From contig JAJKFL010000042.1 in NCBI GenBank assembly GCA_021186555.1, positions 28,643,521 to 28,707,520 on the forward strand: a stretch of DNA of 64,000 bases, given 5' to 3'. Below the pieces are notes generated by a model, which worked only from the letters and a program-made list of their open reading frames with translations, was not told where the DNA came from and did not search any database. Positions 12,691-24,551 of this stretch are shown here, piece by piece. Each line of letters begins with the position of its first letter. The first letter of the stretch is position 1. The stretch comes from Reticulitermes speratus (Eukaryota > Arthropoda > Insecta > Blattodea > Rhinotermitidae). Position numbers and translations under genes: made by a program.

Positions 12691-13439
12691 ATCTAAGGAA
12701 CATTTAGATTCTCCAACGTCCTTTGACCCATGGAATTAGTTAGTTACTTAGGTTACAACAGTGCTTTGTGCAAGATTTAACTCTTAGGATCTTAAAAAAG
12801 TAGGTTAAAATTTGAACCCATAGATGTTTTGGAATCTTCCATCCTATAGGATGGAAATATTAAAAAAATCTATGAGTTCAAATATCACATACCATCGTCA
12901 GAACCCTATAAAATAGGTTGAAATTTATCTCAATGGTTGTGTATTAATACTTATAGTCACAAACTTTATAGCTAAAGACAATGAAAGTTAATTGATGTGA
13001 CTAAGCCTATAGTGGATATGACAAATGATTTAAGTTCCAGTTTAATGCTTGTTGTGGCCTGTTGTGGGATTGAAGAAAAGTCTTCGTCAGTAAGCCGAAC
13101 ACGTCAATTTATTTAACTTCATCAGCAAGAGATCTTCTTTACAGAAGTTACGTGCTTTCATAGAAATTTGCAAGTACAACTGCCTACTCCTCTAGATTCT
13201 GATGTATGTTTTGTGAAAGATTCTTATAAACCATCAGGAAATGTCCATTGAATTTTTACTTTCGCCTGTGCTCCTAAAATCAGTAATTTAGCGTTGTGAA
13301 GTAGTTTAGCCTCTTCACTTGTTGCTCTAAGAGGGATAACAATTCTTCTGGCCTGATCTAAGTTCACATAAATCAGCTTGTAAATGACTGTTAAGTGTTG
13401 TCTATTGTGACTGACATAGTGACTAATATTGGTCTTCTA
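12691..13439. other. No gene recognised
   Basis: AT-rich, with only short open frames and no SINE or transposon signature. A weak inverted echo is visible between 'tttggaatcttccatcctat' near 12829 and neighbouring sequence, but it is too short to call. Confidence 0.5.
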
Positions 13440-13580
13440 TTGACGAAGTATTTTCTGCTAGAAGACTAGTCTTCTGGTATCTTACCCTACATCGACTGTT
13501 AAATAGTTACGGACGCTTCGAAGGAACGTAATGCCTTCATCTTCAGGTCAAGCAGTTCAAATTTCGGGATGAAGCAGTCA
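13440..13580 (+). repeat. 'cttctgg...cgcttcgaagg...catcttcagg' dispersed module
   Basis: 'gactagtcttctggtatctt', 'agttacggacgcttcgaagg' and 'gccttcatcttcaggtcaag' occur in the same order as at 40.8 and 55.9 kb. Short degenerate frames over it are incidental. Probably the body of a decayed SINE. Confidence 0.6.
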
Positions 13581-14122
13581 CAGATAAGCAGATCAAGACG
13601 CTTTCTGAACCCTGAAGATGAGGGACTACCATCCTTCAAAACACCAGTAACCAACAGTCGACACGGCGGAACACTGCAGCACACGTACATCTTCAACAAC
13701 ACTGCTGTTGGAATCTTAAGTCTCACATATTTTCTGATTTTGTGGAAGTGGCATTTGTCTTTTAAATTGTCGTTTTCGGTAAGCCTACAATGTATTTATA
13801 TGTCTACATGAATGCCCAATAAAATTGTTATTTAAATGAAACATGTTGCAGGGAAAAGTTGTAGACATGAAGTAACTCATATTTCAGGTCCAGTACACCT
13901 TTTCTATAAGCATTACTTTCCGAGACAGACAAAAACGTGACCAAGCCAAAATTATTATACTGTGCTCACATTTCCTCAATTGAATGTTTGTGTCCGTTAC
14001 ACTTTCATGGATTTCATTAGGTTAACTGGATAATTTCGCTTTCGCTTTTTCTTATGCATTAATTTTCAAGATTTTAGGTATAAGACGGGGCGAAAAAGTA
14101 TTTTGAAGTGAATGGCAGAAAG

Positions 14123-14365
14123 CAGTTATGTAGCTGGGGGCGGGGGGCGAGTGGTGCCGCCACCCAGGGCGGCAAAGTCCAAAGGGCGGCAAAATGAATA
14201 TTATAAATAAAAAACCCTTATTTTCTGATCTGAACAACTTTTAAATTATTGAGCCAAATACAAGAAAATTCAGTAAATATTTGCGATTTTTAAGTTCACA
14301 ACTTCTCTTAATGTCAGCCATTGTGATTACATGCCCCAGGCGCCAAAAGCCTAGCTACGCCGCTG
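14123..14365. mobile_element. hAT-type miniature element (243 bp) with target duplication
   Basis: The left end reads CAGTTATGTAGCTGGGGG and the right end, reverse-complemented, reads CAGCGGCGTAGCTAGG, so the termini are imperfect inverted repeats sharing CAG..GTAGCT. The direct flanks gcagaaag (14115-14122) and gtagaaag (14366-14373) match at 7 of 8 positions, which fixes both ends and indicates an 8-bp duplication as in hAT elements. The interior carries 'gggcggcaaa' twice. No coding capacity. Confidence 0.85.
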
Positions 14366-14561
14366 GTAGAAAGCACTCCCCCGATATACTCCACTCTTAA
14401 TAAGATTTTGATCATTTTCAATCTCATCACCGGTAAATTATCCCGCAATTTCTCATTTGTGGCCTTAAATAACCTATGCAGATGACAAATCGATATCAGA
14501 ACTATATACCATGCAAATCAGATCTTCAAGTGGCATGCAGTGTCGATAATTCTATCAATAA

Positions 14562-15224
14562 TTAAAACAGTCGAGATGGTACTTGCAAAGAACGCATAAG
14601 GGCTAAAGATGCCATCAGGCTAAAGAGAAGGCTTGCAGAATTTTCCGTAAAACATGTTTTAAGGGCAGTATATGAGAAAGGATACGAAACATAGCGACCA
14701 GAACGGTACGTGTCTGTGCTTGTCAGAATGATGGAGCAGAGCAAGTGTCTCCCGTAATGGAATACGTCGTCACACGTGTTACTTGCCTGCACCTGTCGGG
14801 CCCAATCAGCCTCGGCAGATAACAGGCCTGTCTTCCCCGCTATGCGAATATAATTAACGTGTCTAGCAATAGACAACCGGGGAACTGCATAGCAAATGAA
14901 CAGTAATGTAACAGCTAAAATAAATAAGCCTGTTATAAAAAAAAGTGGCAAAAATACGACACAAAACTTTTCAGATGACAAATTTCTGGATACTTTCACA
15001 TTAACGATAACGGCAAATGAAATTAAATAAGAACATTTTCTGAAAACATGTGTCATGGCAGTTTTCCGAACTTGACAAATTTGACGTTTGTAAGCGTTGA
15101 GGTCTTTCTCAAAGTCTAGCTGGACCCCAATACTACAACCGTGAAGATGGAGGCAGTACCTTCCTCCGAAACTTTGGTACCTATCTGCCATACTGCACGA
15201 GGTTATATGAAAGAAACCTTCCAT
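14562..15224 (-). other. 220-codon open frame, probably fortuitous
   Basis: An ATG-initiated frame runs uninterrupted for 220 codons on the minus strand. The predicted protein has a strongly hydrophobic stretch near residues 86-112 (FCVVFLPLFFITGLFILAV and following) but no family resemblance that I recognise. Its first 20 or so codons (ADRYQSFGGRYCLHL) are the translation of a dispersed repeat module that also occurs at 48.2 and 48.5 kb. That argues for a chance frame starting in a repeat rather than a gene. No splice sites or promoter can be supported. Confidence 0.15.
15115..15205 (-). repeat. 'gtttcgga...catcttcac' dispersed module, minus strand
   Basis: On the minus strand: 'tggcagataggtaccaaag', 'tttcggaggaaggtactgcc' and 'tccatcttcacggttg'. 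This is the same order as at 48.2 kb ('ggcagatggatatcaacg', 'tttcggagaagcatg', 'ccatcttcaggg'). Confidence 0.65.
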
Positions 15225-16277
15225 ATTAATATTCCTGTGTTAGCGACAATACTAGTTGGGCGCGGTTTCAGGTCAGATTTGCCTGACAAACTTCAGTCTT
15301 ATACCGGTTACATCAAATGTTAATACACTTTCGCTGAGGCCTTATGTTATTTAATATTACAGGCAGGCGTGCTGCAGATAAATAAAAATATGTGTATATA
15401 GCGTTTACTTTTTGCATCGCCCTGAATCAGGCGGCGAAGTAAAAACCTGCGAAACCCTGTGGCCATTCGTGTCAGATGCTGGTTTCTCTTCTTATTATAT
15501 TTTGCATTGTGTTTTATATGCTGTCACTACCGCAGGTACATATGCCGTATATACAGAGTGTTTCACGAGGAATATGCCATACTTCGGAGAATGTGCCTTA
15601 CATTAATTTGCATCGATTAACCACACATACCTATACCCGAATTTAGCCGGTTATGGTTCCATTGACATAAGAAAAGTATGATCGTTTTGCGGTTCCACTT
15701 ACTGTACCTCTTTAATATGATGCGCTACAGTACACTGCGCAAGTCCGACGTTGGACCCATAGTCAAGCCAACCATACGGAGACAAGTGTGCTATGCAAAG
15801 TACTTGGCTCACTAAGGACGATTTTTATGAAATTATGGCTCGTTTCCTTTCTTTGTCGGTGTTTCTGTGTCACTCAAATATTAATTAGGCCTTAGGTATA
15901 GCTGTCCACATTACAGGGACTACAAATTCCTTCTCATTTTAATATGTATTTTGTAACCAGTAAATGTATAACATTTCTAATTCTTTAAAACTTCAAGGCC
16001 TCATCAAGGTACTCTCCTGCCATTTACCTGGATAGGCCAGGGGAAATCAAGGAAACCTTAGTCATTCACGCTATAGATGTCTCGGTAGAGATTCTAACAG
16101 AGCACTTGTAGAATACAAGTCCGCAACCTTGCCGCTAAGCTAACTTGTTCAATCTCTTTTTCTCCGCAATAACTGAAGGTTTAAATTTATAAAACTACAT
16201 CTCCATTTTCTGCTTTTTGTGGGTGTGTTTTCCCGCGCCATATTAGAATTTGAACTTACTGCACGCAACACATTTAG

Positions 16278-17365
16278 AAGTTTCCCAGGTTACTAGTTTC
16301 AGCTTTGTTAACAAGTCATCATCAGAACTTTTTTTGATCAAGAGCCGTCCAGTGAAACTTATCCTTGCATATAGGACTGAGATCCCATTCCATTACAATA
16401 TTCGTCATAACATTATTGAAAAAAATGGATAAAATTACGGAGTATAGAAAGGTTTTGAGTGCTATCGTTTTAAATACAAATAAAAATAAATATGAATAGA
16501 AATGGTAGGCATGACATCTGATGTGTTGAATAACACGTCTCTCTTGTTCCTCCAAGGCACTGTGACAGAAGTAAGTTACTTCGGTTTTATAATAATACCA
16601 GATTTAATGCGTGGATACTCCTTAAATGTTTTGTTATTTTATATTTGTCTTCCTCATATTGATAATTATGACCCTTTAGTTCTGTTGGTTGCCATTGTAA
16701 TACATTGGTCACCAATGTTCTACATCGCAGTAGGCAATTGCATCTGACATCGCTCATATACCAAACATCGATCTCTGAATGTTTACGACAATTGGCCTTC
16801 CATACGCACATAACACGAAATGAAAAAGCTAGCATTGCATAAATACGTAAGTACGGCTTCATACCTCATATCATTGATGGCGAAAATGACGAATTATTTA
16901 AACTACCAATAAATTAATTATTCAATTCAAATATTTTCCGTACTACAGAAATCAAGGGTCATAATTATCAATATGAAAAAGATAAATGTCAAATAACAAA
17001 ACTTTTAAGCAATGTTCACGCATTTAAAACTGGTATTATTATAAAACAAAAGTAACTTCTGTAAAATCAGAAATATACAGTGCCTTGGAAGAACAAGATA
17101 GACGTGCTCTTCAACACTTCAGATGTCATGCCTACCATTTCTATTCATATTTATTTTTATTTAAAACGATAGCACTCAAAACCTTTCTGTACTCCGTAAT
17201 TTTATCCATATTTTATATATTTTTGTAATAATGTTATTACGAATATTGTAATGGAATGGGATTTCAGTCCTATATGCAAGGATAAGTTTCAATGGACGGC
17301 TGTTGATCAAAAAAGTTCTAATGATGGCTTGTTAACAAAGCTGAAACTAGTAACCTGAAGAACTT
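16278..17365. mobile_element. Foldback (long inverted repeat) element, 1.09 kb
   Basis: The left arm 16278-16676 and right arm 16954-17365 are inverted copies of about 400 bp, separated by a 277-bp spacer. Matching landmarks include 'caggttactagtttcag' (16286-16302 and 17341-17357 inverted), 'ggtaggcatgacatctga' against its complement near 17128, and 'gataattatgaccctt' (16661-16676) against 'aagggtcataattatc' (16954-16969). The arms differ by scattered substitutions and small indels, so the element is not new. A single-stranded copy would fold into a long hairpin. No transposase frame is present. Frames across the arms are incidental. Confidence 0.85.
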
Positions 17366-20300
17366 GTATATGTGTAGTGTAAGACTGTGTTTTTTAACAT
17401 AACGTTTGAATAAAACACACCGGGGATGAATCACCTAAAAAAAGGCAGCCTATTTTCATCTTTACTGAAGGCAGAAAGTATTCGTGATAATTTCACGACA
17501 ATTTGTTCTGCCTTATAGAGTCCATTAAGAACGTGTAAGACTCCAGATCTCAGCCAAGAAGCTAGTAAACCCGAGAGCAGCATCTTGTCATAAAGTTTAT
17601 GTAATTTGTTGCAGTTCTTGGGATGACATTGGCTGCTATGAACTGATCTATAGGCCAAATCGTGAGGGTGTTGGTGACTTGGTAACGATATTTGTGAGCC
17701 CGCTAGTACGATTTGAGCGTGAACGTATGATGGAGAAGCGTCCCCTACCCCACGGCTTGAAATGACGTCTGTTTAATTGGAGCCATCACACGCCTCGCTG
17801 ATAGCGCCGCGGCCGTCTTCCTTTTATACGCTGTCAAAATAATTGTGCGCTTCTCCGTGGAAATAAAGTGAATTACTGGAGTCATAAAGCGTGTTATGAC
17901 CCAACTTGAGGAATTCTTTCTGTTTTTTATGGAAAAGTTGCGAGTTCTTCGTCTCTCATTTGAGTAAGTAAATTAATTATTAGAGCAGTAAATACGTTTC
18001 TATGTTGGGGTGGTTAAGAGCGGTTACTGCGGGACTAATATATGTTTGTCTGGTAAGACTAATCGTAAAAATGCGTACAGTTCTCCGACATCAAATGGAT
18101 GCATTGTTGTTAGAATCCTATTCATTCCATGGTCCCCTAAATGCAGAGTTTTGATGCCATTTTTTAAGAGAAGGTAACTGGGTTAACAAGAGAAAATAAG
18201 AGCGCGGAAAAGATTATAGGCCTTGAGCGGGGTCCTAGCTCCGATTTCAATGTGAGATTTGAGCATGTCACGGCGATTTGTATCAGGAATATTAACGTCC
18301 GGAATGTGAGGTCGTGTAATTTGGTAAATGATTACCACCAGCAGCTGCGCTGAAGAGGGATGCATCTGGCTGCACATCTACCAAACCAATTCTTTACGTC
18401 GAATTCTTGGCATCAGAACCTAGAAGGTCGTAATCTGCGATTCAGATGGTTAGGCTCGGTCACTGTAATCACCGACATGAGAAGAATTCTCACAGACTTT
18501 CAGCGTGTACAGCTTTCATTTGCTCGAATGCTTCTTACAGACCCGTGCTGAATTTAAAAATCGCTGTCACAGTTCAAAAAATTTAATTTCTCTTTCACAT
18601 AATATGAAAATCCGCTTGATTTGAATCTGAAAATCTCTACAGGGGATAAAGAGCTCTTTTATGTGTTCCTGTAAGCTGTTAATTGAGCCCACAATACAAC
18701 ACACGGATGCCCTTCCATTTCGCAGTGTTTTGTTTGAGGTAATGCCAACGTCACACGTCATGGAGGACCAAAGATGTCCTGTCATGACAGTATCTGTTGT
18801 ATCTGATATGAATTGTCGCAGTCATATACAAGGATGTCTGTCTATAGAATTATGTCCATTTCATCTGGTGTGGAGGGAATATCCCTAGCAGTAGGCTGCG
18901 ATAAGTAATGTGTCATATCTCTCACAAGTTTCGTTTTGATGCTTTTAAAGTCTTCATAGTCGCGTTGGGCCTACATGCAGTACAGGCAACCCAACTATTA
19001 CGACCTAATTGTTTACTAGAAGTCCGTCGTAAATCAAGCTGTCGTAAGTTGGGACCTTGTTTTCCACAACCACAATGTTACAAGCATGGCAGTTCCATCC
19101 CATTCAAAATGGGGCTTACAGTTGAATGAGAGAAGTGGAGTGTATTAGCGAGCTCGTACACTTTCATATCCGAGTCGTGTACCTTCAAAACTTCATGTTT
19201 TATTTCCAAGATGAGCGATTTTCTGGATTTTTTTCATAGTCTAGTTCTCATCGCAAGTCACTCTTTTACTTTTCAGACATTGAGAGTGGCAAAAAAACTT
19301 CAACGATAGAACAAAAATTTGAAAATTTCGAAAATATTTGTCACGCTTTAAAAACCTTGAAACAGTGTACAATTATTTCAAAAGACAGATAGAGACCTAT
19401 GCTACCAACGGATTTTGTACGCCTTCTTCCTTGACAGTCCTGCAGAATTTTGCGTGTCTGGCATGCGTCCAGTTGCATTGCGTGAGAAAAAGAAATCGGT
19501 CGTAATTCAGGGGGTCATATATCGGACAGTCGTAAGTTGGGAGTTGGCTGTAGTTCAGCGGACTTGAACACGTTGACCAATAAGCATAAATGCTTCTCCG
19601 GTAAAAAGTTCGCTTGTTCTGACGGTGTTATTCTGTCTTATTTCGTGATCCTGTTTGAATTCGGCGACTTTCTTGGTCGTCAAGGGTCCAATCCACGGTT
19701 GAATGGCCTGAATGAATTGACTGTCAATATCAGGTGGTCTCTTTCACTGGGCGAATCGTAGCGTGGTGTGTGTGGAGGGGACTTTGAAATAAATAGCTCG
19801 CAATCAGTTTGAGCGCCAAACAGACGGGCCCATATCTTGTTGCCATTAATCACGTGGCTAATGAGTTTGACACCCTGCACAAAAAAAGACAAATTAGCCT
19901 CATTACACAGGTGCGATGACAAATTTTTAATAAGTTATTAATTGTGCCCGGCTGTGGCAGTTAGGGAAATGATTGCAGAAATGGTAGGTACTACTGGGTA
20001 TTTAAAATAATCTACGTGGCTGCTCTCTTATTCATTAACAGTCATTACTCTTAATTTATTCCCCACTTTATATCACGCTGGAACCAACGGGATGATATCC
20101 GTCTTCTGTAACGCATTAAGCCCCATTTGGTCGTTTATTTTTGCCGTCACTTTCATACATGTGATAGGTACCGCAAACTTTCAACGCTGTAGGGAGTAAA
20201 GTGTGTGTTAAATAGCAACACATTCTGGTTATAATATCGTAAGATAACCCTTTTAAGTATGAAATTCGTCTAAATTATTTTCAAAGATTCAGATTACGCC

Positions 20301-21617
20301 TCACAATAACCCACTGTGTCCCCATTTAGAAGGACCATATTTAATATTGTTTAGGGGAATGACCACTAGTTTTTATAATAACCGTACGAAACACCTACAT
20401 TTAATATGTGGACAAAGTGCCGAGATCAGAAAGTTAAATCGGGAGGTACGTAACAGTAATCACTGTGCTTTAAAGTAGTACAGTCTACAGTCTTAAGGGT
20501 TGGATTATGACGCCGTATAATTTGCGAATATTTTCCAATTGTTTCAGAGAAACCTGCTGCCTCTGTCTTCAGAGTAGATCTTCTCTGCCCTCCGTTTCGA
20601 AGGTAGAACCAACTCCTGAAATTTCATGTACGGGGCTTTTAAATTATAAACCTGCGAACATACTTTTAAAAGCCAGACGGCCTAAGTTAGTTCAGAGCTT
20701 GCACCCTGCCTACGCAGCGCCAAATAATGAAAACCTGTGTATCAAATATAGCCTCACTCGAAATTGAACAGTGTTTGGCATAATACTGTACGCTGTCACG
20801 AACTCAAAATGTTATGTCAAATATATTTTAAACAGAGAGCAACGGCCAAAAGTATTGGCATAATATATCCAATCAGCAGCCATTTTTATTCACCTTCAGA
20901 CCTGTTTTTCTCAGTCTACGGTAAATGCGTGGTTCCTATAGGGTCCGTGACGTGATTAGATTCTGCTCAGTAGAACATATTTTTTCTTTAAGTGTTTGGT
21001 AATCCTAGTTTTATTGTTATTGCTAAGAGGAAATTTGTTATTTTAAAAAACTTTTCACACTGAATTACTGAAGGTATATATAGTTGAAGTAAGTTTAGTG
21101 CTTGTAATTTTTCCAGCTTTAAATATCAACGCGAAGTGGTGCCTATGGACTTCACGATTAAGATAGTTTGGAGCAAGAGTCCACAAAACTGATGGGGCTT
21201 TTGAAGTGGTCATCGGTAACAGAAAGATCAAGAACACTTCTTTAGAAATCATGCTCAGGGCAAGTAAGTAGATGTTTGGTAAGCGTTCAAGTTGGCGTCC
21301 CAGTGTGGATGTGTATTGTTATTCTAAACTGATGTAAATTATATGTTTACATTTTCCTTATGGCCCGGAGCAGTCCACCGCAAATCGTCCACACAGGCAA
21401 TAAGCATGCATAGAGTTGATTAACGGTAAGTTGATTTCAATAACGGTATGATAATTGACTCCGGGAAAGTGTATTGTTTCCGTAATGATCTGCGTGTAAA
21501 CTGAATATGCCAAGGGAAGCGTGTTCAATTTGTGCTTACAGATGAATGTCCTGTATGAAGACTGCAACACTGTGCTGAAATGAGTGTCAATTGTAGAACT
21601 GTAAGTAGATACTGATT
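17366..21617. other. No gene recognised
   Basis: About 4.2 kb of AT-rich DNA with only short open frames. Two sites share the phrase 'gtcgtaagttggga' (19041-19054 and 19529-19542), each preceded by 'gtcgtaa(a/t)tca', which suggests a dispersed repeat. No protein similarity is visible. Confidence 0.5.
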
Positions 21618-21890
21618 GCCGATCCCAGTGGCCGCGCTGTCCAAGGCGTGGGTCTGCGACTGTTCGCTTGCTGGGATTCTGGGTTCGAATCCCTCCGGGG
21701 GCATGGATATCTATCTCTTGTGAGCATTGTGTGTTGTCAGGTAGAGGTCCCTGCTTCAGGCTGATCACTCGTCCAGAGGAGTCCTACCGAATGCCGTGTG
21801 TCTGAGTGTGAAAGTGTAGCCTCGATAATGACGAGGCCTGGGCCCAACAGGGGCATGTCAGTTTTCGTTCACGGTTAATGGCCTAACCTT
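21618..21890 (+). repeat. tRNA-derived SINE, family 1, full length
   Basis: It starts 'gccgatcccagtggccgcg' and carries a perfect RNA polymerase III B box, ggttcgaatcc, at 21682-21692 within the tRNA-like head. The body reads 'tgtgttgtcaggtagaggtc' and 'cactcgtccagaggagtcc'. The tail runs through 'aggcctgggcccaacagg' into 'gtcagttttcgttcacgg'. This is the best reference copy of the family here for the internal promoter. Confidence 0.9.
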
Positions 21891-22033
21891 CGGGAGGAAA
21901 AAGGTCATATGCATGTTTGAAATAAAGTTGACTTAATTTAATGAGAAATCCTTTATTAAAACAATGTACTAAAATGACCATTTTTTATCAAGCAATGTAG
22001 CCTTATTTTGTAGTGTATGTACCGTGCATTTTA

Positions 22034-22430
22034 TCATAAGTCTAATATCAGCCAACAAATGCACAAGATTATTGACATATATAAAATGTACTTGAGCACC
22101 CTACATATGTTTCAGCAAAAGAGTTGCCATCTTCAAGGGGTTTTTATCGGAGAATTACAAGAACGTTTTACATCCAAGTATATTCCATGGTTAATAATCA
22201 TTCTGTATAGAGAATTACAAGAACTTTTTACGTCCAAGTATACTCGTATAGTATGGTTAATAACCATCCTGTATACTTGGATGTAAAAAGTTCTTGTAGG
22301 TCTCAGCTAAAAAATCTCCTGAAGATGGCAACTCGTTTGCTGAAACATATGTAGGGGGCTCAAATACATTTTATACATGTCAATAATCTTGTGCATTTGT
22401 TGGTTGGTATTGGGATAATGTAGACTTAGT
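22034..22430. mobile_element. Foldback element with duplicated centre
   Basis: Left-arm landmarks 'ccaacaaatgcacaagatta' (22052 on) and 'acatatgtttcagcaaa' reappear inverted on the right ('taatcttgtgcatttgttgg' ending 22403, 'tttgctgaaacatatgtag'). Arms of roughly 130 bp meet in a centre where a 55-60-bp unit starting 'agaattacaagaac' occurs twice directly (about 22151 and 22210) and once inverted (about 22266-22300). The centre is therefore itself a nested set of hairpins. No coding capacity. Confidence 0.8.
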
Positions 22431-22739
22431 TTAATTAAATTATTAAATAAGTATAATTACAACAAGGACTAAAACACATCTTCATATCGCTTTCAGAATA
22501 AGAACAATGACAGCTACAAACTGTGAGCGTAGAAGGTAAGAGCAGGGATCAGTTAGAAACAGTAATCGAACTTGATTGGCTGAATAAAAAAAGAGTAAGT
22601 AACATGTTAATCGAAACTAATTGGCTAAACATGTTGGCGGAAAGGGGTGAAAACAAAGGTTACGTCATTCAAGCTGACCAAGTATGACTTGGCAACCACA
22701 TACCTGGACACCTTGTTATTGTTTTTTATTGACTGGGAT

Positions 22740-22943
22740 TTTTTTCATGGCGCGACAGCCCCTAGTGGGCCAGGGCCTCTTCATTGTCGAGGCTTCACGA
22801 TTACACTCAGACACACCACACTCGGTAGGACTCCTCTTGACGAGAGACATCCATACACCCGGCTGGATTCGAACCCGCAATCCCAGCAAGCGAGTGGCCG
22901 CAGACCCACACCTTAGACCGTGCGGCCACTGGGATCGGCGCCG
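22740..22943 (-). repeat. tRNA-derived SINE, family 1, with target duplication
   Basis: On the minus strand it starts with 'gccgatcccagtggccgc' and carries ggattcgaacccgc (plus-strand view, 22862-22875), the complement of the B box. The A-tail lies at 22740. The flanks ttgactgggat (22729-22739) and ttgacggggat (22944-22954) match at 10 of 11 bases, the signature of LINE-mediated insertion. It is the shorter tail version of the family. Confidence 0.9.
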
Positions 22944-22969
22944 TTGACGGGGATGCAAACATGAACAAT

Positions 22970-23115
22970 AGCCGTGAACGAAAACGGATATATCCTTCGA
23001 TGGGCTTGAGAACTACCTGCTTATCTCGTGAACGAAAACGGATATGATATTGAAACCTTTGACTGACCGTGGACGAAAACTGACATCCCCCCCAACAGGG
23101 GTTGTTGCGCCACTA
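22970..23115 (-). repeat. SINE family 1 tail-related segment with direct repeats
   Basis: The phrase 'cgtgaacgaaaacggatat' appears at about 22974 and 23028, with a third decayed copy 'cgtggacgaaaactgacat' at about 23068. The complement 'gtcagttttcgttcacgg' is the tail of the family 1 copy at 21.86 kb, and 'caacaggggttgttgcgcc' resembles the family's 3' end. It looks like tail sequence left by one or more earlier insertions. Confidence 0.55.
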
Positions 23116-23359
23116 AAGAAACCTATATACTGATTAGACAAGTGACTGTGCTGTAGGTACTTACACATCGGTAATAAATACAGAGTGAACATAAAGTACT
23201 TTTGCAAATTTATTGTCTATGTTATTGTAGTTACGTTGAAATGTTTGGTACGTCACTGGATAGCAACAGTGGTCTAGGATTTTCCATCGCAATAGCAGTG
23301 CCACTTGCCTCCAACGGAAATGCTCCTGTATTAAAGGCAAATATAAAGTTGTCCATATG

Positions 23360-23613
23360 CAGGCCATGGAGACATGGGTAGTGAATTTGTAGCTCCACCT
23401 ATTCTTAACCTCGTAACTAGACGAAATGAGTAGTCAGTCTCCCGCCATCATTTACCCCGGGAAAATATTCCCGGTACCCATTGAAGGCCGGCTGGTTGAG
23501 CCCAGAGTCTGTCTAGGCTCTAGAGTAAAAAAAGCGATTTCCTTCCTCTGCCAGAAACCTAACCACGATTTCTCTGACATGTGTCTCGTAACCTAGCCAC
23601 TATACCGACGACG
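23360..23613 (-). repeat. SINE family 2
   Basis: Plus-strand view: 'attcttaacctcgtaactag', 'ccggtacccattgaagg', 'gagtctgtctagg' and finally 'tagccactataccgacg'. This is the complement of the family 2 order (tRNA-like head, 'gtccagac', 'cctcggcgctag' body). Diverged, with the B box lost. Confidence 0.75.
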
Positions 23614-24189
23614 CATCCCAGCTTCCAACCGCTCCGATCTTGGAAATTAAAATTTTGAAATTGGCTGATGATTAGTGAAAGTCCTGTCGCTGGCTATAAA
23701 AATTACTGACTCCATACATCCATGAAAAGTATCTTGAAAACCATGGGTTTTTTTCCCTAACATGGCCCATCTCTTTGTTCTCATACTGACTTGCGAGAGA
23801 TGGTCAATAGTCAACATCCAGGTCTGTAGGTTGGTCGATGTGATGCAGTTGCAAGGTCAACTCGCTCTCCACTGGAATCCTTGTGGCTATTTTCACGGGA
23901 CAAGCTGTCCTTCCTACCTTCGCTAACTAAAGTTGGAGTCGTAAAGAACAGGATCGGAGACTCCGGTGCAGATGTCACAACTCGTCTGTGAAGTGACTGA
24001 TTGTTGATGGGACGTCTGTCGTGTAACAGGAGGGAGACATGGAAATCAAATGGCCACTGGTATTAAATGCGATGTGTCGTACTATATTATTATGGTATGG
24101 TATTAACTATATGTCATGTCAGTAAATTTCTGTATCCTTCGGGATTTCTAAAGCCAATTTCGGCTCGTTCTTTAGTCACACTAAACCTA

Positions 24190-24275
24190 TTACATGAAGT
24201 AAGCGCTCAGCTGGTCAAAAAATTCCCACCTTTTATGGAATACGAAGGTTTGCAAGAGCCCACTACTGATTTTTT
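24190..24275. repeat. Dispersed repeat fragment (family R)
   Basis: 'cagctggtcaaaaaattccc', 'ttttatggaatacgaagg' and 'gcaagagcccactac' follow the same order as at 35.2 kb (gctagtcaagaaatttcccg, ttttgtggaacccgaagg, acaagagcccgccacc). The family is unknown and non-coding. Confidence 0.6.
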
Positions 24276-24387
24276 CCCTCATTTTTACTTCATTTGTAGT
24301 ATATTTAACGATTCTCTCCGTAACTCAGACTACATAGCGGTAAGTGATTAAATGATAGTAAATAAATAATTAGAAATTAAGTTGAAG

Positions 24388-24551
24388 GTAGCGGTGGTGG
24401 TAGACTTAAGAGAGCATCTCAGCATCTGCCTGGAGTGACTGTGGAAATGCGAAGACAGCCTGTCAGGTAGCTGGTGTCCCTGTCGTGATTAGAACTGGCA
24501 ACCTCTCGAATACAAGCGAGAAGCTGTATCGACTCAGCCACCACCTTCCGT
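24388..24551 (-). repeat. tRNA-derived SINE-like repeat, family 3
   Basis: On the minus strand: 'aaggtggtggctgagtcg' resembles an A box, and 'gccagttctaatcacgac' sits where the B box should be (decayed from ggttcgaatc). Between them is 'cttctcgcttgtattcgag'. The size and order fit a tRNA head followed by a short body ending near 24388. Confidence 0.6.
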
